Shown here one piece after another: positions 26,341 to 39,648 of a stretch of 60,000 nt of DNA. Under the pieces are notes generated by a model. That model saw only the letters and a program-made list of their open reading frames with translations. It searched no databases and was not told the origin of the DNA. The stretch comes from Nymphaea colorata (taxonomy: Eukaryota; Streptophyta; Magnoliopsida; Nymphaeales; Nymphaeaceae): assembly GCF_008831285.2 (NCBI RefSeq), contig NC_045147.1, forward strand, positions 20,838,581 to 20,898,580, given 5' to 3'. Position 1 is the stretch's first letter, and each line of letters begins with the position of its first letter. Made by a program: the position numbers and the translations under genes.

Positions 26341-28012
26341 ATATGTTAAGAATACCTAACAAAAAGCAAAAGATAAACCAACGAGTGGATTCTGATTTCC
26401 TCAGAAATAAAGCCTCCCCTTGAGCTTTCCCTAGCAACCCTAATCTTCGTAAAAGAGTTTTTTTAGTCCAAAACTTCTTGAAAACATTTTGTATCTCATT
26501 TGGATTATATTAGGCAACGACCTCTATAGGTAGAGTTTCATCATGCAAGCTTTTCAATAATCAAGGTTCCAGCCTGGTCTTCAACCACAATTGATGAGGC
26601 ATACCCAACATAAGACTTTCTATGGTTCATCAAGCTACACTCGTAAATGCTTTTGGAGACTTCACATGAATGTGTACCTATCACATGCCATTGTGTTCCC
26701 CATGAACTAACAGGAAATATAATAGAAATCAGAAATTTACAATAGGATCAATAGTTGAATTACCTTGTCTTTTGCTTGATAAGTAACAGGTGACACTTCA
26801 GATAAAAGAGCAGAAACTATAACAAAAAGAATATGACGATATCCAAAAACATAGGATATCTTCATCTTATGCATGATTTTGGATATGAAGAAAATATCCC
26901 GGAATGCACTGGGAATGACAATGTAGCCATAGACAAACCTCAGGAAAACTACCAAACATCAATGGCTTCCCAACCCATATTTCGTCTACATTTTGGAAAC
27001 GCAAATGCTTTTGGAGATGTGCACGACTGTGTACCTATCACATGCCATTGTGTTCTCCATGATTTAACAGGAAATATAATAGAAATCAGATATTTACAAC
27101 AGGATCAATAGTTGAATTACCTTTGTCTTTAGCTTGATAAGTAACTGGTGACACTTCAGATAAAAGAGCAGAAAATATGACAATAAGAATATGACGATAT
27201 CCAAAAACAAAGGATATTTTTATCATATAAATAATTTTGGACATGAAGAAAACATCCCGAAATGCAGCTGGAAATGACAATATAGCCAGAGACAACCTCA
27301 GGAAACGAAACTACCAAACATCAATGAATTCCCAACCCATATTTTGTCTACTTTTGGAAACACAAATGCTTTTGGAGACGTGCACATGACTGTGTACCTA
27401 TCACATGCCATTTTGTTCTCCATCATCTAACAGGAAATATCATAGAAATCAGATATTTACAATAGGATCAATAGTTGAATTACCATGTCTTTTGCTTGAT
27501 AAGTGACTCGTGACACTTCAGATAAAAGAGCAGAAAATATAACAAAAAGAATATGACGATATCCAAAAACGTAAGGATATTTTCATCTTATGCATAATTT
27601 TTGGACATGAAGAAAACATCCCGAAATGCAGCTGGGAATGACAATATAGCCACAGACAACCTCAGAAAATGACACTACAAAACATCAATGGCTTCCCAAC
27701 CCATATTTCGTCTACTTTTGGAAATGAAAATTTGATGGCTTGCCTTTCTAATGGCAAGACTAATGATGAACCTTTATCAAGAGAATCATTAGAAAAAAAC
27801 AATCACCTTACTCGTTGGGCTTCAAAAAGAGATTAGTGGTGGAACAAAGGTCCCTGGGGGCACAAGACATAGCTCTCTCTACTGTAACTGGGCAATACGG
27901 TATATCTAATACAATGCAATAGTTGAGACTGAAAAACAGAAAGCAAAAGAGAGAAAGAAGGCTTCAGCTAGGAATCTACCTCACAGCTTGTTGATCAAGG
28001 GGAGTACCATTG
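26274..28012 (-). CDS. Partial unrecognised multi-exon membrane-protein gene
   Basis: Four minus-strand exons fit together in phase: 28012-27980 (33 nt, after a strong poly-T acceptor), 27928-27812 (117 nt), 26938-26764 (175 nt) and 26476-26274 (203 nt). All introns are GT-AG; junction phases run 2-2, 2-2, 2-0, 0-2. The product starts NGTPLDQQAVSLNYCIVLDI, passes PRDLCSTTNLFLKPNE and IPSAFRDIFFISKI, then hydrophobic segments including HILFVIVSALLSE and FIFCFLLGILNIFSFFVLAI, and leaves the window of evidence at YFYEAVLW. At least three membrane spans are likely. I do not recognise the family. The third exon exists in three tandem copies; only the most downstream copy keeps the frame throughout. 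No 5' start or 3' end could be found, so it may be a decaying gene. Pieces of it recur at 18-25 kb. Confidence 0.45.
26645..27725 (-). repeat. Tandem triplication of an exon-bearing ~360-bp unit
   Basis: Units start near 26645, 27003 and 27364, each with aaatgcttttggaga, giving periods of 358 and 361 bp. Each holds one copy of a 58-codon exon with its acceptor and donor (26938-26764, 27296-27121 and about 27658-27484). Unit 1 is open in the frame demanded by the upstream exon. Unit 2 has two compensating indels near its start and an extra A before the donor. Unit 3 has a one-base insertion in a run of A. Confidence 0.9.
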
Positions 28013-29095
28013 CTTGAAAAAAAAAATGTAGGACACGGAAGAGTAGTGTTAACTAAATGAAAAATAGAAAAGGACGATGAATTACGTAGATTAAGATGAA
28101 AAGTTGAACAGAAAAAAGGAATGCAATGTTATGACCGAAAACATCAAGAACATATTGAAACTCCATCGAAAGTCAAAAGGAGGTATAGGAAAATGAAGGT
28201 TGATTTCTTCAACCAATTATGCAAGCATAACAGTGTCATGGTTTTCATTATGTTTTTCACCTTTAAACTTCTGTCGTACATCTATCTAAATTCCCATTCT
28301 GTCCAAAGAAATTTATGCACTAAATATGTGTATACTAATCTACAGCATTAGAAGATTTGGAAGTATCAAAGCCTTAGAAAACAAAGACAATTTGGAAAGA
28401 CGTGTTCATAAATCTCAACAGCAGAAAGCTAAAGCCAAGACTGATGCACAAATTTGAGCATAAGGGACAAAGAAACCCATGGGAAGACTGTGCATATAAC
28501 ATGGTCACAAAGATTTCAATATGACTCGAAATGTGAGAAACAAGACTAAGCTGAAAAATGTTTACCCTGATTCAGAAAGAAGGAAATAATTAAAACCCTA
28601 GCAAAAAAGCTGTTGAAACAATATTAAATAAGAAAATTTTAATACATGATAACAAAGTAATACAAGAATGGGCTCATCCCATTTCCAATTTCATGTCTAC
28701 AAAATTATCCATGCTCCGAATTGTGTTCGTGAGCACAAGAATATGCACAAGAGTCTACAAGAGATTTCTTATTTTTTATAATACATATTTAAAAGATCAA
28801 CTTTCCACAATTAAAAAGAAAACTTTTGGAAGCCATGCAAATACAAAATGAAATTTGAGAAGAAATTTTCCAATATTTTGTCAAGGACATGAAAGGTTCA
28901 CAAAGCATTTAATAGTCATTTAATAATCATTCTCATCAATGAAAAAAATTTTAAAATTTTTTAAAAATTCCCACACAATTAAACAACCAGCGGTAAAAAA
29001 ACATTACATGCCCTTGAGAAACATTAAAAAATATATAAGAAACTCAGCAAAATTCTACAAAAGATTAAGAGACCAAGTGCTTGACAAACAATATA
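28013..29095. other. AT-rich flank left of the satellite array
   Basis: No exon could be added upstream of 28012. The final ~50 bp (29046-29095, starting gcaaaattctacaaaag) recur at 47388-47440, and pieces of 28,880-28,930 resemble 47,840-47,900. So this flank was copied along with the right-hand duplication. Confidence 0.5.
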
Positions 29096-32000
29096 CAAAT
29101 TTGGATCTAGTTATGGGTATAGATCAGTGGTTTTGTCTAAACCAAAAATCATCAGATTTCGATCTAGTTGTGTGTGTGTATAGATCAGTGGTCTTACCTG
29201 ATCAACAAGATTGTTGATCTTCGACCAGTTGTCTTATTTAGTTTATAAATTGTTTGATTCAGATCTACTATCAATCTAGATCAGTAGTCTTATCTGATCT
29301 GAAAAATCGTTGCATTTGCTTTTGGCAATTGGTTCGGACCAGTGGCCTTACGTGATCCGCAAATTGTTGGATTTGGATTTGTTTGTGAGTCTCGATCAGT
29401 GGTCATATCTAATCTACGAATCATCAAAATTGGATCTAGTTATGGGTATAGATCGGTGGTTTTATCTAATCCAGAAAATTGTTGATCAATCAGTGGTCGT
29501 ATTTAGGCTATAAATTCTTTCATTCGGATCAACTGTCAGTGGTCTTACCTGATCTGAAAACTTGTTGCATTTGGTTTCAAACCAAAGGTCTCATGTGGTT
29601 CGAAAATTGTTGGATTTGGATATGTTTGTAATTCCCGATCAGAGGCCTTATTTGATCTAAGAAACATAGGATTTGGATCTAGTTATGGGTATAGATCAGT
29701 GGTCTTACCTGATCTAAAAATTTGTTGGATTTGAATATAGTAGTATGTCTAGATCATTGGTCATATGTGATCTAAAAATTACTGGATTTGGATCTCCTTG
29801 TTGTTTAGATCCAAGAAAACGGTGGATTTGCATGTAGTTGTAGGTTTGGATCAACGGTCTTACTAATCCAAAAAATGTTGGATTTTGATCAGATTGCGAG
29901 TCTGGATCAATGGTCTTATCTGCTTCAGAAATTATCAGATTTAGATATGCTTGTTAGTGTGGATCAGTGGTCTTATCTGTTCCAAGAATTTGTTGAAATT
30001 GGATCAAGTTGTGGTATTGTATCGATGGTTTTATCTTATCCGAAAATTCATGGATTCTAATTCGGATGTGGGTTTGATAAGTGGTCTTATCTAATCTATA
30101 GATTGTTGGTTATTGGACGTAGCCATGGCACAAGATCAGTGGTCTTATTTGACTTGGAGATTGTTGAATTTTGGATCTTGTTGTGGGTCTATATCAATGG
30201 TCTTATATGATTAAGAAATTGTTGTATTTGAATATGATTATAAATCTAAATCTGTGGTCTTATCTAATATGAAAATCATTAGATTTTCATGTAGTTGTAG
30301 GAAAAGATCAGTGGTCTATCTGATCTACAAAATCGTTGAACTTCGAAGAATGGTCTTATCTAGTTTGTAAATTCTTAGATTTGGATCAACTATGGACTTA
30401 AATCAGCGGCCATATCCGATCTTGAAAAATTGTTGGACTTGTTTCTAGCTACAGGTTCAAACCAAAGTCGTCTTATGTAGCCTGAAAATTGTTGCATTTG
30501 GAAGTAAGCATGGTACCAGATCAGTGGACTTATCTAACCTAGAAATTGTTGAATTTGGATCTTGTTGTGGGTCTACATCAGTGTTTTGGGTGTAGTTATG
30601 GGTATAGATCATGGTTTTATCTATTATGAAATCATCAGATTTGGTTCTAGTTGTGGGTACAGATCAGCGGTCTTACCTGATCCTCAAAATTGTTGGTTTT
30701 TGTTAAGTGGTCACATTTAGTTTATATATTCTTGGATTCAGATCAACTGTGGACCTAGATCAGTGGTCTTATCTGATCTAAAACATTGTTGGATTTGTTT
30801 TTGGCTATAGGTTCAAACCAATAGTCTCATGTGGTTTGAAAATTGTTGAATTTGAATATGTAAGTCTCGATCAAAGGCCTTATCTGATCTAAGATTCATA
30901 AGATTTGGATCTAGTTAAGGGCATAGATCAGTGGTCTTATCTGATCTGAAAAATTGTTGGATTTGTAGTAGGCAATTGGTTCGGACCAATGGTCTTACGT
31001 GATTCGGAAATTGTTGGATTTAGATTTGTTTGTGAGTCTCGATAAGTGGTTGTATCTTAATCTACAAATCATAAATCATCGAATCTGGATCTAGTTATGG
31101 GCATAGATCGGTGGTTTTATCTAATCCAAAAATTTGTTGGTCTTCGATCAGTGGTCTTATTTAGTTTATAAATTCTTAGATTCAGATCAACAGTGGGTCT
31201 AGATAGATCAGTAGTCTTATCTGATCTGAAAAAAATTGTCGCATTTATTTTTTCCTATAGGCTCGGACCAAAGGTCTCATCTGGTCTAAAAATTGTTGGA
31301 TTTGCATATGCTTGTAATTCCCAATCAGAGGCCTTATTTGATTTAAGAATCACAGGATTAAGATCTAGTTATAGGTATAGATCAGTGGTCTTACCTGATC
31401 TAAAAATTGTTGAATTCTAGCTACAGGTCTAGATTATTGGTCTTATGTGATCTAAAAATCACTCGATTTGGATCTCCTTATTGATCAGATTCAAGATGTT
31501 GGATCTAAAAAAATGTCGGTTTTGCATGTAGTTGTAGGTAAAGATCGGTGGTCTTATCTGATCTACAAAATCGTTGAACTTCGACCAATGGTCTTATCTA
31601 GTTTGTAAATTCTTAAATTCGGATCAACTATGGATTTAGATCAGCGGTCATATCTGATCTTGAAAATTGTTGAACTTGTTTCTAACTATAGGTTCAAACC
31701 AATGGCCGTCCTATGTAGTCTAGAAATTGTTGGATTTGGAAGTAACCATGGTACTAGATTAGTGGTCTTATCTAACCTGGAAATTGTTGAATTTGGATCT
31801 TGTTGTGGGTCTACATCAATGTTTTGGGCGTAGTTATGGGTATAGATCATGGTTTTATCTATTATGAAATCATCAGATTTGGTTCTAGTTGTGGGTACAG
31901 ATCAGCGGTCTTACCTGATCCTCAAAATTATTGGTTTTTGATAAGTGGTCACATTTAGTCTATATATTATTGGATTCAGATCAATTGTGAACCTAGATCA

Positions 32001-35000
32001 GTGGTCTTATTTGATCTAAAACATTGTTGAATTTGTTTTTGGCTATAGGTTCAAACCAATAGTCTCATGTGGTTTGAAAATTGTTGAATTTGAATATGTA
32101 AATCTCGATCAAAGGCCTTATCTGATCTAAGAATCATAAGATTTGGATCTAGTTATGGGTATAGATCAGTGGTCTTATCTGATCTACAAAATCGTTGAAC
32201 TTCGACCAATGGTCTTATCTAGTTTGTAATTTCTTATATTTGGATCAACTATGGATTTAGATCAGCGGTCATATCTGATCTTGAAAATTGTTGAACTTGT
32301 TTCTAGCTAAAGGTTCAAACCAATGGCCGTCCTATGTAGTTTAGAAATTGTTGGATTTGGAAGTAACCATGGTACCAGATCAGTGGTCTTATCTAACCTG
32401 GAAATTGTTGAATTTGGATCTTGCTGTGGGTCTACATCAGTGTTTTGGGTGTAGTTATGGGTATAGATCATGGTTTTATCTATTATGAAATCATTAGATT
32501 TGGTTCTAGTTGTGGGTACAGATCAACGGTCTTACCTGATCCTCAAAATTGTTGGTTTTTGATAAGTGGTCACATTTAGTCTATATATTCTTGGATTCAG
32601 ATCAACTGTGGACCTAGATTAGTGGTCTTATCTGATCTAAAACATTGTTGAATTTGTTTTTGGCTACAGGTTCAAACCAATAGTCTCATGTGGTTTGAAA
32701 ATTGTTGAATTTGAATATGTAAATGTCGATCAAAGGGCTTATCTGATCTAAGAATCATAAGATTTGGATCTAGTTATGGGTATAGATCAGTGGTCTTACC
32801 TGATCTAAAAATTGTTGGATTCCAGCTATAGGTCTAGATTATTGGTCTTATGTGATCTAAAAATCACCCGATTTGAATCTCCTTATTGATGAGATTCAAG
32901 ATGTTGGATCTAAAAAAAAGTCGGATTTGCATGTAGTTGTAGGTAAAGATCAGTGGTCTTATCTGATCTACAAAATCGTTGAACTTCGACCAATGGTCTT
33001 ATCTAGTTTGTAAATTCTTATATTTGGATCAACTATGGATTTAGATCAGCGGTCATACCTGATCTTGAAAATTGGTGAACTTGTTTCTAGCTATAGGTTC
33101 AAACCAATGGCCGTCCTATGTAGTTTAGAAATTGTTGGATTTGGAAGTAACCATGGTACCAGATCAGTGGTCTTATCTAACCTGGAAATTGTTGAATTTG
33201 GATCTTGTTGTGGGTGTAGTTATGGGTATAGATCATGGTTTTATCTATTATGAAATCATCAAATTTGGTTCTAGTTGTGGGTACAGATCAGCGGTCTTAC
33301 CTGATCCTCAAAATTATTGGTTTTTGATAAGTGGTCACATTTAGTCTATATATTCTTGGATTCACATCAACTGTGGACCTAGATCAGTGGTCTTATCTGA
33401 TCTAAAACCTTGTTGAATTTGTTTTTCGCTATAGGTTCAAACCAATAGTCTCATGTGGTTTGAAAATTGTTGAATTTGAATATGTAAATCTCGATCAAAG
33501 GGCTTATCTGATCTAAGAATCATAAGATTTGGATCTAGTTATGGGTACAGATCAGTGGTCTTATCTGATCTACAAAATCGTTGAACTTCGACCAATGGTC
33601 TTATCTAGTTTGTAAATTCTTATATTTGGATCAACTATGGATTTAGATCAGCAGTCATATCTGATCTTGAAAATTGTTGAACTTGTTTCCAGCTATAGGT
33701 TCAAACCAATGGCCGTCCTATGTAGTCTAGAAATTGTAGGATTTGGAAGTAACCATAGTACCAGATCAGTGGTCTTATCTAACCTGGAAATTGTTGAATT
33801 TGGATCTTGTTGTGGGTCTACATCAGTGTTTTGGGTGTAGTTATGGGTATAGATCATGGTTTTATCTATTATGAAATCATCAGATTTGGTTCTAGTTGTG
33901 GGTACAGATCAACGGTCTTACCTGATCCTCAAAATTGTTGGTTTTTGATAAGTGGTCACATTTAGTCTATATATTCTTGGATTCACATCAACTGTGGACC
34001 TAGATCGTGGTCTTATCTGATCTAAAACATTGTTGAATTTGTTTTTGGCTATAGGTTCAAACCAATAGTCTCATGTGGTTTGAAAATTGTTGAATTTGAA
34101 TATATAAATCTCGATCAAAGGCCTTATCTGATCTAAGAATCATAAGATTTGGATCTAGTTATGGGTATAGATCAGTGGTCTTACCTGATCTAAAAATTGT
34201 TGGATTCTAGTTATAAGTCTAGATTATTGGTCTTATGTGATCTAAAAATCACTCGATTTGAATCTCCTTATTGATGAGATTCAAGATGTTGGATCTAAAA
34301 AAATGTGGGATTTGCAGGTAGTTGTCGGTAAAGATCAGTGGTCTTATCTGATCTACAAAATCGTTGAACTTCGACCAATGGTCTTATCTAGTTTGTAAAT
34401 TCTTATATTTGGATCAACTATGGATTTAGATCAGCAGTCATATCTGATCTTGAAAATTGTTGAACTTGTTTCTAGCTATAGGTTCAAACCAATGGCCGTC
34501 CTATGTAGTCTAGAAATTGTTGGATTTGGAAGTAACCATAGTACCAGATCAGTGGTCTTATCTAACCTGGAAATTGTTGAATTTGAATCTTGTTGTGGGT
34601 CTACATCAGTGTTTTGGGTGTAGTTATGGGTATAGATCATGGTTTTATCTATTATGAAATCATCAGATTTGGTTCTAGTTGTGGGTACAGATCAGCGGTC
34701 TTACCTGATCCTCAAAATTGTTGGTTTGGGATAAGTGGTCACATTTAGTCTTTATATTCTTGGATTCAGATCAACTATGGACCTAGATCAGTGGTCTTAT
34801 CTGATCTAAAACATTGTTGAATTTGTTTTTGGCTATAGGTTCAAACCAATAATCTCATGTGGTTTGAAAATTGTTGAATTTGAATATGTAAATCTCGATC
34901 AAAGGCCTTATCTGATCTAAGAATCATAAGATTTGGATCTAGTTATGGGTATAGATCAGTGGTCTTACCTGATCTAAAAATTGTTGGATTCCAGCTATAT

Positions 35001-38000
35001 GTCTAGATTATTGGTCTTATGTGATCTAAAAATCACTCGATTTGAATCTCCTTATTGATGAGATTCAAGATGTTGGATCTAAAAAAATGTCGGATTTGCA
35101 TGTAGTTGTAGGTTAAGATCAGTGGTCTTATCTGATCTACAAAATCGTTGAACTTCGACCAATGATCTTATTTAGTTTGTAAATTCTTATATTTGGATCA
35201 ACTATGGATTTAGATCAGCGGTCATATCTGATCTTGAAAATTGTTGAACTTGTTTCTACCTATAGGTTCAAACCAATGGCCGTCCTATGTAGTCTACAAA
35301 TTGTTGGATTTGGAAGTAACAATGGTACCAGATCAGTGGTCTTATCTAACCTGGAAATTGTTGAATTTAGATCTTGTTGTGGGTCTACATCAGTGTTTTG
35401 GGTGTAGTTATGGGTATAGATCATGGTTTTATCTATTATGAAATCATCAGATTTGGTTCTTGTTGTGGGTACAGATCAGCGGTCTTACCTGATCCTCAAA
35501 ATTGTTGGTTTTTGATAAGTGATCACATTTAGTCTATATATTCTTGGATTCAGATCAACTGTGGACCTAGATCAGTGGTCTTATCTGATCTAAAACATTG
35601 TTGAATTTGTTTTTGGCTATAGGTTCAAACCAATAGTCTCATGTGGTTTGAAAATTGTTGAATTTGAATATGTAAATCTCGATCAAAGGCCTTATCTGAT
35701 CTAAGAATCATAAGATTTGGATCTAGTTATGGGTATAGATCAGTGGTCTTACCTGATCAAAAAATTGTTGGATTCTAGCTATAAGTCTAGATTATTGGTC
35801 TTATGTGATATAAAAATCACTCGATTTGAATCTCCTTATTGATGAAATTCAAGATGTTGGATCTATAAAAATGTCAGATTTGCATGTAGTTGTAGGTAAA
35901 GATCAGTGGTCTTATCTGATCTACAAAATCGTTGAACTTCGACCAATGGTCTTATCTAGTTTGTAAATTCTTATATTTGGATCAACTATGGATTTAGATC
36001 AGCGGTCATATCTGATCTTGAAAATTGTTGAACTTGTTTCTAGCTATAGGTTCAAACCAATGGCCGTCCTATGTAGTCTAGAAATTGTTGGATTTGGAAG
36101 TAACCATGGTACCAGAACAGTGGTCTTATCTAACCTGGAAATTGTTGAATTTGGATCTTGTTGTGGGTCTACATCAGTGTTTTGGGTGTAGTTATGGGTA
36201 TAGATCATGGTTTTATCTATTATGAAATCATCAAATTTGGTTCTAGTTGTGGGTACAGATCAGCGGTCTTACCTGATCCTCAAAATTGTTGGTTTTTGAT
36301 AAGTGGTCACATTTAGTCTATATATTCTTGGATTCAGATAAACTGTGGACCTAGATCAGTGGTCTTATCTGATCTAAAACATTGTTGAATTTGTTTTTGG
36401 CTATAGGTTCAAACCAATAGTCTCATGTGGTTTGAAAATTGTTGAATTTGAATATGTAAATCTCGATAATCATAAGATTTGGATCTAGTTATGGGTATAG
36501 ATCAGTGGTCTTACCTGATCTAAAAATTGTTGGATTCTAGCTATAAGTCTAGATTATTGGTCTTAAGTGATATAAAAATCACTCGATTTGAATCTCCTTA
36601 TTGATGAAATTCAAGATGTTGGATCTATAAAAATGTCGGATTTGCATGTAGTTGTAGGTAAAGATCAGTGGTCTTATCTGATCTACAAAATCGTTGAACT
36701 TCGACCAATGGTCTTATCTAGTTTGTAAATTCTTATATTTGGATCAACTATGGATTTAGATCAGCGGTCATATCTGATCTTGAAAATTGTTGAACTTGTT
36801 TCTAGCTATAGGTTCAAACCAATGGCCGTCCTATGTAGTCTAGAAATTGTTGGATTTGGAAGTAACCATGGTACCAGATCAGTGGTCTTATCTAACCTGG
36901 AAATTGTTGAATTTGGATCTTGTTGTGGGTCTACATCAGTGTTTTGGGTGTAGTTATGGGTATAGATCATGGTTTTATCTATTATGAAATCATCAAATTT
37001 GGTTCTAGTTGTGGGTACAGATCAGCGGTCTTACATGATCCTCATAATTGTTGGTTCTTGATAAGTGGTCACATTTAGTCTATATATTCTTGGATTCAGA
37101 TCAACTGTGGACCTAGATCAGTGGTCTTATCTGATCTAAAACATTGTTGAATTTGTTTTTGGCTAAAGGTTCAAACCAATAGTCTCATGTGGTTTGAAAA
37201 TTGTTGAATTTGAATATGTAAATCTCGATCAAAGGCCTTATCTGATCTAAGAATCATAAGATTTGGATCTAGTTATGGGTATAGATCAGTGGCCTTACCT
37301 GATCTAAAAATTGTTGGATTTGTAGTAGGCAATTGATTCGGACCAGTGGTCTTACGTGATCCGAAAATTGTTGGATTTAGATTTGTTTGTGAGTCTCGAT
37401 AAGTGGTTGTATCTTAATCTACAAATCATCGAATCTGGATCTAGTTATGGGCATAGATCGGTGGTTTTATCTAATCCAAAAATTTGTTGGTCTTCGATCA
37501 GTGGTCTTATTTAGTTTATAAATTCTTAGATTCAAATCAACTGTGGGTCTAGATAGATCAGTAGTCTTATCTGATCTGAAAAAATTGTCGCATTTACTTT
37601 TTCCTATAGGCTCGGACCAAAGGTCTCATCTGGTCTGAAAATTGTTGGATTTGCATATGCTTGTAATTCCCAATCAAAGGCCTTATTTGATTTAAGAATC
37701 ACAGGATTAAGATCTAGTTATAGGTATAGATCAGTGGTCTTAGCTGATCTAAAAATTGTTGGATTCTAGCTACAGGTCTAGATTATTGGTCTTATGTGAT
37801 CTAAAAATCACTCGATTTGGATCTCCTTATTGATCAGATTCAAGATGTTGGATCTAAAAAAATGTCGGTTTTGCATGTAGTTGTAGGTAAAGATCAGTGG
37901 TCTTATCTAATCTACAAAATCGTTGAACTTCGACCAATGGTCTTATCTAGTTTGTAAATTCTTATATTTGGATCAACTATGGATTTAGATCAGCGGTCAT

Positions 38001-39015
38001 ATCTGATCTTGAAAATTGTTGAACTTGTTTCTAGCTATAGGTTCAAACCAATGGCCGTCCTATGTAGTCTACAAATTGTTGGATTTGAAAGTAACATTGG
38101 TACCAGATCAGTGGTCTTATATTATCTCGAAATTGTTGGATTTCGAAGTAACAATGGTACCATATCAATGGTCTTATCTGATCTCGAAAAATCTTGTTGT
38201 GGGTCTATATTAGTGGTTTTATGTAATTCAAAAATTGTTGAATTTGGGTATGTTCGTCCGTCTAGATATGTGGTCTTATATAATATGAAAATCATTAGAT
38301 TTGGATCAAGTTATGGACAAAGATTAGTGGTTTTATCAGATCTATAAAATTGTTGAACTTCGACCAATGGTCTTATCTAGTTTCTAAATTCTTGGATTTG
38401 GATCAACTATGAATTTAGATCAGTGGTCTTATCTGATCTTGAAAATTGTTGAACTTGTTTCTAACTATAGGTTTCAACTAGTTGTCTTACCCAGTCTCGA
38501 AATTGTTGAATTTGAATTTATTTGTGAGTCTCGCTCAGTGGTGTTATTTGTTCTAAGAATTATAGGTTTGGACGTGTATGGGCATATATCATGGTTTTAT
38601 CGAATATGAAATCATCATATTTGGATCTAATTGTGGGTATAGATCAGCGGTCTTACCTGATCCTCAAAATTGTTGGTTTTTGATAAGTGATCACATTTAG
38701 TCTATAAATTCTTGGATTCGGATCAAGTGTAGACCTAGATCAGTGGTCTTATCTGATCTAAAAAATTGTTGGATTTGTTTTTTGCTATATGTTCAAACCA
38801 GTGGTCTCATGTGGTTTGAAAATTGTTGAATTTGAATATGTAAGTCTCGATCAAAGGCCTTAACTAATCTAAGAATCATAGGATTTGGATCTAGTTATGG
38901 GTATAGATCAGTGGTCTTACCTGATCTAAAACTTGTTGGATTTGAATCTAGTTGTAGTCTAGATCAACGGTCTTATCTGATCCAGAAATTACTGGATTTG
39001 GATATCCTTGATTAA
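29096..39015. repeat. Satellite array 1: ~60-bp monomers in higher-order repeats
   Basis: About 9.9 kb of head-to-tail monomers of ~40-110 bp (mean ~60), each with variants of gatcagtggtcttatctga then attgttggatttgga. From 31.6 to 37.3 kb a 13-monomer higher-order repeat is homogenised. Using the motif ctatggatttagatcagcgg as a phase mark, copies fall at 30391, 31630, 32251, 33035, 33637, 34420, 35204, 35988, 36750 and 37979. Spacings are about 1239, 621, 784, 602, 783, 784, 784, 762 and 1229. The left 2 kb and the right ~0.9 kb are more diverged. The short open frames (67-122 codons) follow from a period compatible with three and lack any gene signal. Confidence 0.95.
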
Positions 39016-39499
39016 TGGTGCACTAGTCACTATTAACTATCACAACTAGTCATGCATTAACAATGATAATCTAGCTACTATGTCACTAATTATCCATGAA
39101 CGGCTCATGAAACAACAAAAGCTTAATATACATGGTTAACCAACAAAAAACAAACACTCAAGCAGCAAAAATAAAAAAGTTTCAATTAATAACACTTAAA
39201 TATAACTACAAAGGCTGGTGGTCTTTTTACCATAAACCTAGGTTAACATGGGTAAGAAAGCTGACATAGGTTCCGAAAAATACGTTTTAGAGCACATAAG
39301 ATATATACAAAAATTCATGGTTTTATAGAATATGTACTTAACATATGGATCAAACTTCCACTTGGTGAGTTGATATAGAATATATAACTAACGTATAGCA
39401 AACTGTACCTAAAGAACAGAAGTTATATAATATAACTGCACATAATATAAGTATATTCATTATAACAATGTATAATAAAATTGTAGGACTTAATTTGAA

Positions 39500-39648
39500 G
39501 GGAAGGTGATATTTCACCTTCCCATAGACTAGGCGTGCTAGCGCCTAGTCCAGCCTAGGCGCACCTAGGTGCCAGTCCGGCCATCGCTTAAGCAACAGGT
39601 GTGGACTCACACCTGGGCGATGCCTAAGCATGGACTAGGCAACGCCTT
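39500..39648. repeat. GC-rich hairpin cluster
   Basis: Three inverted repeats lie in 150 bp of otherwise AT-rich DNA: a near-perfect 24-bp palindrome at 39500-39523 (gggaaggtga... tcaccttccc), CTAGGCG-6 nt-CGCCTAG at 39529-39548, and CAGGTGTG-4 nt-CACACCTG at 39596-39615. Repeated cctaggcg words fill the rest. It resembles GC-rich foldback repeats dispersed in plant genomes; that identity is inferred. Confidence 0.7.

Noticed and set aside
29310-38609. Many 60-122-codon open frames in the satellite arrays
   Set aside because: They repeat with the satellite period, overlap in two frames, and lack any independent coding signal; treated as repeat by-products.
29096-39015. CRISPR-like array
   Set aside because: No short constant repeat with unique spacers; all parts of each unit are repetitive, and the genome is clearly eukaryotic.
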